Shown here piece by piece: positions 56,261 to 64,000 of a stretch of DNA of 64,000 nt. The DNA comes from Perca fluviatilis (lineage: Eukaryota; Chordata; Actinopteri; Perciformes; Percidae): NCBI RefSeq assembly GCF_010015445.1, contig NC_053116.1:2888068-2952067 (forward strand), written 5' to 3'. A program made the translations under genes and the position numbers. The notes below the pieces were generated by a model, which saw only the letters and a list, made by a program, of their open reading frames with translations, searched no databases and was not told the DNA's origin. Position 1 is the stretch's first letter. Each line of letters starts with the position of its first letter.

Positions 56261-56785
56261 ACTACAGGGCAGGTGCTGTTGCGTTCAGAGACCGTCTGTG
56301 TAGGGTGGGAAATGACAAAACTATGCTGTTGTTTTGGTTTTATAAGACAATTATGAAACTGATTTTTGATGAACACGAACTGTGCAAAGATAAACGTGGG
56401 TAACCACCACACTGCACTGGATGAGACTGCTAATAAAACACGTATCTCTACGTAATTTAGTTAATAAAAACTTGACAGTTGTCTTGAAGGTGGAATCATT
56501 ATTTAGCGATATCGATCTAGGATTAAATGTTATTGACTAACTAAATCACCTTTGACACTCCCACATTAAGTGCAAGTTCCTAATATCTCATATGATGTGT
56601 CTTAAGGAGTCAAATACAAAACCTATAGAGAAATTGACATCAAAATAATGGAATAATATGCACAACGATATTTGCATTAAATGACAATTTAACAATCCAT
56701 AAAATCACACGGTTAGCAAAAAAAAAAAATGATGGACTTACGTTTGTCACAGAAGAATTGTGATCGTGTTTTACCAAAATGAGAC

Positions 56786-56857
56786 AGGTCCCACCAAGAT
56801 TTGAACTCAGATCACTGGATTCAGAGTCCAGAGTGCTAACCATTACACCATGGAACC
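56786..56857 (-). tRNA. tRNA-Gln (anticodon CTG), second copy
   Basis: Same length, acceptor stem and anticodon arm as the first copy. The T arm is weaker, CTGAG-TTCAAAT-CTTGG with one U-G and one G-U pair. A TTTT terminator lies about 9 bases downstream. It can still fold, but the changes suggest reduced constraint after duplication. Confidence 0.85.
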
Positions 56858-57689
56858 ACTACAGGACAGGTGCTGTTGCGTTCACACACCATCAAATGCC
56901 AAAACTGTGCCATTGTTTTGGTTTTAAAAGACAATTATGAAACTGATTATTGAGGCACACTAACTGTGCAAAGATAAACATGAGTAACCACCACATTGCA
57001 CCGGATGAGACTGCTAATAAAACAGTATTTGTAAAGATTGTTTTTTTATTATTAAAAAAAAGAGGCATGCATAAACATATATCTCTACGTAATTTAGTTG
57101 ATAAAAACTGGGCCTAGTACAAGGAATACTAAGCCATTGAAATAATAATTGTTGGCATGATTTTATAAATATTTTTTTAATGTTAAACATAAATGTGGCA
57201 CAGTGAATTATTAATCTGTGGATAGCTATTTTAGTAATTATCTCTATAGGCCAGTAAGCCTATCATTAATGTTTTTTCACAAATAGGCTGATTTATATTT
57301 GCTAATAATATGTTGGATTCATGTTGAGACATTTTCATAAAAAAAACTTTCAAAAAATTAATAAACTGGTGGCCCCTTTTCAGTAACTCTGAGGACCCTC
57401 TAGGGGTCCCGGACCCCCTGCTGAAGATCTCTGGTCTAAACCCTCCGAGGTAGACTGACCCCGAGCTACAGACGTTTCTGCTCCTGTAGAAGCTAGAAGT
57501 CTGTATAAAATCAACCTGGTTTTAAGAAAAACACGTTTTCTCCACGATCTTATGGGGAAAAACTACACTACCCACAATCCTAAGCGTAACAGCAACGTCT
57601 CTGATTTTCTGATTCTGATGTAACTTTGTGTTAAGTGAGAATCTCGAGTAAAGAAAGAGAGTGATTATTTTCAACCCCACTAAGGCATG

Positions 57690-58075
57690 GATACCTGACC
57701 CGAGGCCGACGGGTCCCGACGGTACCCAACGGGCCGGGCCGGGTTCGGACAGATATTTAGAAATTATGGTCGGGGTCGGGTCGGGCTCGGTCACATCAGC
57801 GCGATGAGGCAACAGCTGATTAATGTGCGCTTGTTGCCCCGTGTGCGCTGATGCGCTCATCTGTTGACATTTCCGAATGCCTTCCTACAGTTGCTTAACA
57901 AAAGCGGGCTTTCCACACAAACAAACGTAGCCTACATGTGTCATTAGTATGAGGAAAAAAATGAGATTTTAACTGTGTCGGGCTCGGGTCGGGCTTGGAC
58001 ACAAATTTCTTAATACCTGTCGGGCTCGGGCCGGGTTCGGTCACGGCTCTGTCGGACGCGGGCCGTCCTCGGACA
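57690..58075. repeat. GC-rich dispersed repeat (CGGGTCGGGC motif)
   Basis: GTCGGGTCGGGCTCGG-type words recur at both ends of the block around an AT-richer centre. Similar Gly/Arg-coding repeats occur in many fish genomes as MITE ends. Target duplications were not found. Positions 57050-57690 hold nothing recognised. Confidence 0.5.
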
Positions 58076-58158
58076 GAAAAATTCCAAGAAAGATTTCCAA
58101 GTGTTTTCTTTCTTTCAATCGTGTTTTCCCTCCATTTCTGTCTCTCTCTCCCTCGCTA

Positions 58159-58184
58159 CACACACACACACACACACACACACA
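58159..58184. repeat. (CA)n microsatellite
   Basis: About 12 CA units. Confidence 0.9.
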
Positions 58185-58427
58185 TACGTGCGTGAATAGC
58201 TAAACCGCTAGCCCATAGCAAAGTAGCTATTGTGATCCTTTGGTCTGTAAGACATTAGCCTGAAAGCTAACCGGCTAGCCCTAGCCACACGGCACTGCAC
58301 CCAGCACCACTACCACCCTCTTGAGGCTAAATAGTTTTGTGCCGCTCACAGGAGTAGCCATTTTTGTAGTCTTTGGGCTAGACTTCTTTGTCTCTGCTTT
58401 TGGTTGTAGTTTGTAAAAGGGTAGATA

Positions 58428-58735
58428 CACTACTGGTCAAAAGTTTTAGAACACCCCAATTTTTCTAGTTTTTTATTGAAATTTTAGCAGTTCAAGTTCA
58501 ATGAATAGCTTGAAATGGTACAAAGGTTAAGTGGTGAACTGCCTGAGGTTAAAAAAAAAAGTAAGGTTACCCAAAACTGAAAAATAATGTACATTTCAGA
58601 ATTTTACAAAAAGTCCTTTTTCAGGGAACACGAAATGGGTTAAAAATGTAAAGCTGTTCTGCAGCAATGGAGGTTGATCAAGCTTTGAAAGTTGGTGCTA
58701 CCAATTCCCACAGGTGTTCCAACTTGTCTGGATTG
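58428..58735 (+). mobile_element. Tc1/mariner-like end, truncated
   Basis: TACACTACTGGTCAAAAGTT then TTAGAACACC is a typical fish Tc1-like terminal repeat. The following text (CAGCAATGGAGGTTGATCAA, GTGTTCCAACTTGTCTGGAT) fits the region before a Tc1 transposase. It stops at 58735 where another repeat begins, and no transposase remains. Confidence 0.7.
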
Positions 58736-58739
58736 GATG

Positions 58740-59300
58740 AGTTAGCATTATCAGCTTAGCGCAGGGGCTAATGGAGCGAGGCTTGTATCTTGTAAATGAC
58801 CCCACTAATAATGCCCGAAATGATACCAAACTTCTACACTAGTACAAATAGGTTATGCACTCATAAAACGATGGATCGGAAAGTTTGTAAGTACACCAGA
58901 AGTTTATGTAAATAACACTTGCCTGTTGGCTTCTGCTCTCTGCTGTTGTTGTTGCTACTGCTGCCGGCAGTAAGATGAGTTCTTAGGGCCGTCTACAAAT
59001 TACAACACCGAAAAGAGATATTTATATTTTTATTTAGATTAATTTTTTTTTAAGTAAGTGCTGTAGTATAACTAGCAGGAGACAAGTTATAATTTAGGTA
59101 AGTTTGGAGACATTACCTTATTTAATCATTAAATTAATAAATATTTTTGTTGTATCTCTTTTCTGTGTTATTTGTAGACGGCCCTAAGCACTCTAGCAGC
59201 AGCAGCAGCAGAGACGAGAAGCCAACAGGCAAGTGTTATTTACATAAACTTCTGGTGTACATACAAACTTTCCACTCCATCGTTTTATGAGTGCATATAT
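58740..59300. mobile_element. Foldback relative of the 24978-26057 element
   Basis: The left arm contains CCCCACTAATAATGCCCG(A)AA and CACTAGTACAAATA, as in both arms of the TTAA element at 24978-26057. The arms around 58846-59010 and 59175-59298 are inverted to each other (CTTAGGGCCGTCTACAAAT and its complement). The right arm is cut short near 59298 by an AT repeat. No THAP frame is present. Confidence 0.7.
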
Positions 59301-59738
59301 ATATATATAGATAAAAAAGATAGATAAAAATGTTCTTTGTTTTGGTTCTTTGGTCATTCTTTTTTTTTTAAAAGTGGTCTGATTTTATATGATAATAATC
59401 GGTCTTCTATAAACAAACATTAACTTCACCTATAGAAGAGACAAAAACAGTTGATATCTTACATTTACACTCCAAGATAAAACCTTGTGTCTTCTGTTTG
59501 ACACTTGAAAAGAAAAAGGGAAACAAACTACCATCATCTTTAATTTGGTTCTTTGTTATCTCAGAGCTCTGAAAATGCATTTAAATATTTGTCTTTCTTT
59601 AAACATGTATTTTAATCATATCTCCCTGTTTTTTCTTCAAATTAGCCTAAAACACTTACGGACTTTTATTTTGAAGCTCAGCTAATCTGTCCCAGAAGCT
59701 GTAGTCTTTACTGCAGCTATCTTCACACTTTGAACAAG

Positions 59739-59765
59739 ATGGCGTCTAGCAGAAAGGTGTGTTAG
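59739..59765 (+). promoter_or_regulatory. Upstream ORF in the paralogous zinc-finger 5' UTR
   Basis: Encodes MASSRKVC and stops 34 bases before the main ATG, identical in peptide and spacing to 12407-12433. Confidence 0.6.
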
Positions 59766-59799
59766 CAGAGTCTCTTTGTTGTGTTGAGAAAGAGGTAAC

Positions 59800-60144
59800 A
59801 TGTGTAAAGTCCAGATGCTAAGAGCGTTGGTGAAGCAGCGACTAACTGCGGCCGCTGAAGAGATATTTGGGCTGTTTGAAAGAACGATAGCAGAGTACGA
59901 GGAGGAACTTTGTCGTTCAAAAGAGGAGAACGAGCGACAACGGGAGCTACTGGACGCTGTTTTCAACCCTCAGCTTCGGTTACACAGTAGGGCTGGGCGT
60001 ATCGATCTAAATATCGATAGTATCGATACCAAGATGAGTATTGGTATCGGATCGAAACTGTCGTGATGAGATCGATACTTTTGTTGCAGTTTCACGAGTT
60101 CATGCGAGCGCAGCGTCTCTCCAATTCTGTGCGCAGTGTGCAAA

Positions 60145-60190
<46 letters not shown>

Positions 60191-60776
60191 TCTCTGCCCC
60201 TCCCCCTCCCTGCTCTGCCGGAGGCGGAGAGCGGAGAGTCAGAACAGTTATATTCATATTTATACATTGTGGCTTTTGTTTACTTATTTTGCACAACTGA
60301 CTTTGTTACTTTACTACTGACTTTATTTTTCACAAATATCTGTGTGCAGTGTATTTTTTGTTGTGTTTTTTATATTGTTATATTCATATTTATACATTGT
60401 GGCTTTTGCTTACTTACTTTGCACAACTGACTTTATTTTTCACAGATATCTGTGTGTAATGGAAGGTATTTTTGGTTGTGTTGTTGGCTTTGTTATATTT
60501 ATATTTTGTTACTGTATATTATTTTATTATTTCTATACCATTACATTGTTTTATATTGTTCTAGTTAGTAAATAAAAACATTTAGATTTGCCTGTGTTTT
60601 ATCATAATCATAATCAACTAACTAAAGGAAAAATCACAAAATGATTCAATGATCGTGAGTTACAAGTAAAAAGTATCGGAATCGGTATTGGTATCGGTGA
60701 TACTAGCCCTGTATTTACTTGGTATCGGATCGATACCAACATTCCCAGTATCGCCCACCCCTATTACACAGAGCAG
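59800..60776 (+). pseudogene. Zinc-finger first exon split by a hAT insertion
   Basis: The coding start reads MCKVQMLRALVKQRLTAAAE and matches 12468-12660 almost base for base up to the codons for LRLH (59987). Then a 776-bp element intervenes. The last bases of the exon (AGCAG) and the same donor GTTTGG resume at 60772-60776. Read through, the exon now runs into element sequence and stops within about 25 codons. Unless the element is spliced out, the gene is broken. Its finger exon would lie to the right of the window, past the L2. Confidence 0.88.
59988..60763. mobile_element. hAT MITE inside the zinc-finger first exon
   Basis: The ends are TAGGGCTGGGCGTATCG and, inverted from the right, TAGGGGTGGGCGATACTGGG, with perfect TTACACAG duplications (59980-59987 and 60764-60771). 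The interior has ATCGATA-rich subterminal repeats, a CT array (about 60153-60195) and two copies of GTTATATTCATATTTATAC near 60247 and 60378. No transposase. Confidence 0.93.
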
Positions 60777-60994
60777 GTTTGGTCATTAAACCTTCAGTTG
60801 ATCTTTCTCTCCTTCCTGTGATCTCTTCTCTCAGATATGACGTATGTAAATAAGCATTTGTTCATTAGCTCTATTTGAATCTAAGCTCTTTAAAAGGCCT
60901 TTGCCAAACCCACCAGACTCCATGTAAATAATCAGTACTTTTATCATCATAAAACACACTGCATTCAAAGTGGACAGAAACTAAATAAAACTAT

Positions 60995-63900
60995 CAATTC
61001 AATTCAATTCAATTCAATTTTATTTATAGTATCAAATCATAACATAAGTTATCTCGAGACACTTTACAGATAGAGTTGGTCTAGACCACACTCTATAATT
61101 TACAAAGCCCCAACAATTCCAACAATTCCAGTAATTCCCTCAAGAGCAAGCAGTGCGACAGTGGCGAGGAAAAACTCCCTCTTGGGAAGAAACCTCGGAC
61201 AGACCCAGACGCCTCTTGGTAGGCGGTGTCTGACGAGCCGGTTGGGGGTGTGATGAACAGTGGCGATTGTAGTCACATTAATAATGGAACAGTGACTGGA
61301 TGTAGCGGGAAGCTGCAGGGTTCAGCAGGACGCAGCATGACATTGCAGGGCATCGCTGAGCTCAGCAGGGAGTGCAGCAGGACCACGGCGACAGCTGCAA
61401 CCAGGGTCTTGGTGCCAACGTTCTCCAAGGAAATACGCTGGGGGAAAAAAAAAAAGCATAAGGACTCCGGGGAGTAAACTCCCCAGAAGCTAGGATTAGT
61501 AACAAGCATTTCTGGGACGGGCTGCACACAAATAGCAATAGTAATAGTAATAGTAACAGTAATAGAAAGGGAGAGGAGAGAGCAGCTCAGTGTGTCAAAG
61601 GAAGGAAGTCCCCCGGCAGTCTAGAACTATAACAGCGTAACTATAACAGGTAACTAAGAGAGACAGGTCATAAGGAGAGGTAGCTTTTTCGGGCTTAGAA
61701 CTCTCCCCCTGCCGGATCTGGCTTGGCTGGCCTGCCTCCCTCTACTTTATGTATTATTAATCTAACAATTATGAAGCAGTTGGGCCAGTTAGGTGAACAC
61801 TGCAACTCCTCACTCCCTAACTATAAGCTTTATCAAATAGGAGAGTTTTAAGTTCATTCTTGAATGAGGTGACAGTTTCTGCCCCCCGAACCCAGATCGG
61901 GAGCTGGTTCCATAGGAGAGGAGCCTGATAACTGAAGGCTCTAGCTCCCATTCTACTTTTAGAGACTCTAGGTACCACCAGTAACTCTGCATTCTGGGAG
62001 CGCAGTGCTCTAGTAGGACAATAGGGTATTAGGAGCTCTTCTAGATATGATGGTGCTAGACCATTTAGAGCTTTGTAGGTCAAGAGAAGGACTTTAAACT
62101 CAATCCTGGATTCAACAGGAAGCCAATGCAGAGAAGCTAATACAGGAGAAATATGATCTCTTTTCTTAGTTCTTGTGAGAACACGCGCTGCAGCATTCTG
62201 GATCAGCTGGAGAGTCTTAAGAGACTTATTTGAGCAACCTGACAGTAGGGAATTACAATAGTCCAGCCTGGAAGTAACAAATGCATGGACTAGTTTTTCA
62301 GCGTCGTTTTGAGACAGGATATTCCTAATTTTGGCAATGTTACGAAGATGAAAAAAGGCTGTTCTTGAGGTTTGTTTTAGATTGGCATTAAAGGATATAT
62401 CCTGATCGAAGATAACTCCTAAATTTCTAACAGTGGTGCTGGAGGCCAGGGCAACACCATCCAGAGTAGCTATATCTCTAGATAATGAAGTTCGGAGGTG
62501 TTTAGGGCCCAGCACAATAACTTCAGTTTTGTTAGGGTTTAACATCAGAAAATTATAGGTCATCCAGGATTTTATATCCTTAATGCACGCTTGAAATTTA
62601 GCTAGCTGACTGGTTTCGTCTGGTTTGATTGACAAGTATAATTGGGTGTCATCCGCATAACAGTGAAAGTTAATTGAGTGTTTTCTAATAATATTGCCTA
62701 GAGGAAGCATATATAAGGAGAATAGAATTGGTCCAAGCACTGAGCCTTGAGGAACCCCATGGCTAACTTTGCGCGTACTTGGAGGATTTATCATTAACAT
62801 TCACAAATTGAGATCAATCAGAGAAATAGGACCTAAACCAACTCAGAGCAATTCCTTTAATGCCAACCAAGTGTTCCAATCTCTGTAACAGGATTGAATG
62901 GTCAATTGTGTCAAATGCAGCACTAAGAACTAGTAAAACAAGAATGGAGACAAGACCTTTGTCTGCAGCAGTTAAAAGGTCGTTAGTAATTTTCACCAGT
63001 GCCGTCTCTGTGCTATGATTCTTTCTAAATCCTGATTGAAAGTCATCAAATAAACTATTGCTATGTAGAAAATCACATAACTGATTAGCAACCACCTTCT
63101 CAAGGATCTTGGATAGAAAGGGAAGGTTAGATATAGGTCTATGGTTTGCTAAGACCTCAGGATCCAGGGTGGGTTTTTTCAGAAGAGGTTTTATCACAGC
63201 TACTTTAAATGACTGTGGTACATAACCTGTTAATAGAGACATATTGATTATATCTAGTAATGAGGTGTTAACCACAGGTAATGCTTCTTTGAGTAGTCTC
63301 GTTGGGATGGGGTCCAAGAGACAGGTAGATGGCTTAGCTGAGGATATCTTTAACATTAATTGTTGAAGGTCTATAGGATAAAAGCAGTCTAAGTATATGT
63401 CGAGACTAGTCTTTATTTCTAACGACTCTGCGTTTAAAGGTGAACCGTTAGAAGTTGAGTGTAAAAGGTGATGAATTTTATCTCTAATTGTTGTAATTTT
63501 ATCATTGAAGAAGCTCATGAAGTCATCACTACTCAGAGCTAGAGGAATAGATGGCTCAGTAGAGCTGTGGCTATCTGTCAGCCTGGCGACAGTGCTGAAA
63601 AGAAACCTTGGGTTGTTCTTGTTTTCTTCTATTAGTGATGAGTAATAGTCTGATTTGGCCTTTCTTAGGGCCTTCCTATAGGTTTTGAGACTTTCTTGCC
63701 AATCCAAACGAGATTCTTCCACCTTGGTGGAACGCCACTTACATTCGAGGTTTCGCGAGATTTGTTTTAATTTGCGAGTTTGGGAGTTATACCAAGGTGC
63801 TAGTTTCCTTTGCTTCATCATCTTCTTTTTCAGGGGAGCGACGGAGTCTAAGGTCGTCCGTAGAAATGTTGTAACACCGTCTACAAATTCTGTTTGCTGT

Positions 63901-64000
63901 TGGAATATCTTCTTTAAATTTAGCTATAGCACTGTCAGATAAGAATCTGGTGTAGGAGCTTTTATCTAATTTAATATAATCAGGTAGTAAGAATTCGAAA
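60995..64000 (-). mobile_element. L2-clade LINE, extends past the right edge
   Basis: A minus-strand LINE inserted in the intron of the broken zinc-finger gene. The paralogous intron at 12868 has the uninterrupted ACTATCAAAAGC, which places its 3' end at the (AATTC)n run 60995-61019. The 3' UTR occupies 61020-61815, then ORF2. The same subfamily left the fragment at 38815-39265. Confidence 0.9.
61817..63821 (-). pseudogene. L2 ORF2, reverse transcriptase and C-terminal domain
   Basis: Two long frames (62814-63821 and 61817-62800) cover the region before the polymerase, the reverse transcriptase and the C-terminal domain. Seen in order: NHRPISNLPFLSKILEKVVA, QSGFRKNHSTETALVKI, LLVLSAAFDTIDHSILLQ, then a stop and frame change near 62810, [33 protein letters not shown] and the C-terminal [12 protein letters not shown] and LLWNQLP. 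In the first catalytic motif the expected LDLSAAFD has Val for the leading Asp (GTT). ORF2 continues beyond 63821 toward the edge in a broken frame, so the endonuclease was not seen. Confidence 0.9.

Larger units (their letters stand above)
55815..57040. repeat. Tandem duplication carrying the two tRNA genes
   Basis: Two diverged copies share ACGTTTGTCACAGAAGAATT before the tRNA (55833 and 56740) and CAGGTGCTGTTGCGTTCA after it, then ACAATTATGAAACTGATT and GATGAGACTGCTAATAAAAC. The tRNA genes are 597 bases apart. The second copy lacks some upstream sequence. Confidence 0.85.

Noticed and set aside
56189..56857. tRNA copies as heads of tRNA-derived SINEs
   Set aside because: Each has a complete cloverleaf, a downstream TTTT terminator and no SINE body; the shared flanks extend on both sides, as in a segmental duplication.
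60041..60575. Leu/Ser/Phe-rich frames in the right-hand hAT MITE
   Set aside because: They come from a CT array and AT-rich repeats within the MITE.

Overview
The window is nuclear DNA of a ray-finned fish, most likely a percomorph teleost. The evidence is spliced C2H2 zinc-finger genes of the fish-type VKEEVPPEQQE family, L2-clade LINEs with an esterase-type ORF1, a chromodomain Ty3/Gypsy (sushi-like) element, a second short-LTR Ty3/Gypsy element, many hAT and TTAA-flanked DNA transposons, CA microsatellites and two tRNA-Gln genes. There are no bacterial features. All calls come from reading the sequence; no database was searched.

Host genes. Three zinc-finger loci can be placed. (a) A minus-strand gene whose finger exon is 1483-2819. 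A phase-compatible cassette exon lies at 3970-4233 and a possible first exon at 11347-11395. (b) A plus-strand gene with first exon 12468-12660 and finger exon 21009-22204, which join in frame across an 8.3-kb intron. (c) A plus-strand paralogue of (b) whose first exon (59800-60776) is split by a 776-bp hAT insertion and whose finger exon lies beyond the window. A duplicated first exon resembling 11347-11395 sits at 40698-40746 inside an inverted duplication. Two tRNA-Gln(CTG) genes lie at 56189-56260 and 56786-56857 in a local tandem duplication.

Mobile DNA fills most of the rest, and much of it is nested. A hAT at 6350-10234 contains an L2 fragment. A nearly full-length but dead L2 occupies 14484-19130, in the intron of gene (b). 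A 9.5-kb hAT (24774-34227) contains a TTAA-flanked element with 400-bp inverted repeats, a LINE tail and a complete Ty3/Gypsy element. A piggyBac-like element (41167-46278) contains a ZBED-type hAT (41226-45286), which contains a hAT MITE (44087-44719). A ZMYM-type hAT (from 46876 to about 55550) contains a sushi-like LTR element (51491-54584). An L2 copy runs off the right edge (60995-64000) inside the intron of gene (c). Matching target-site duplications let most of these insertions be bounded to the base.

Points that stand out: a small THAP-type ORF (25432-25572) in the loop of the long inverted-repeat element; a duplicated acidic module in gene (a); a conserved 8-codon upstream ORF before both first exons of the (b)/(c) pair; an inverted duplication whose unfilled copy confirms the piggyBac-like insertion; and catalytic Asp-to-Val changes in two different L2 copies.
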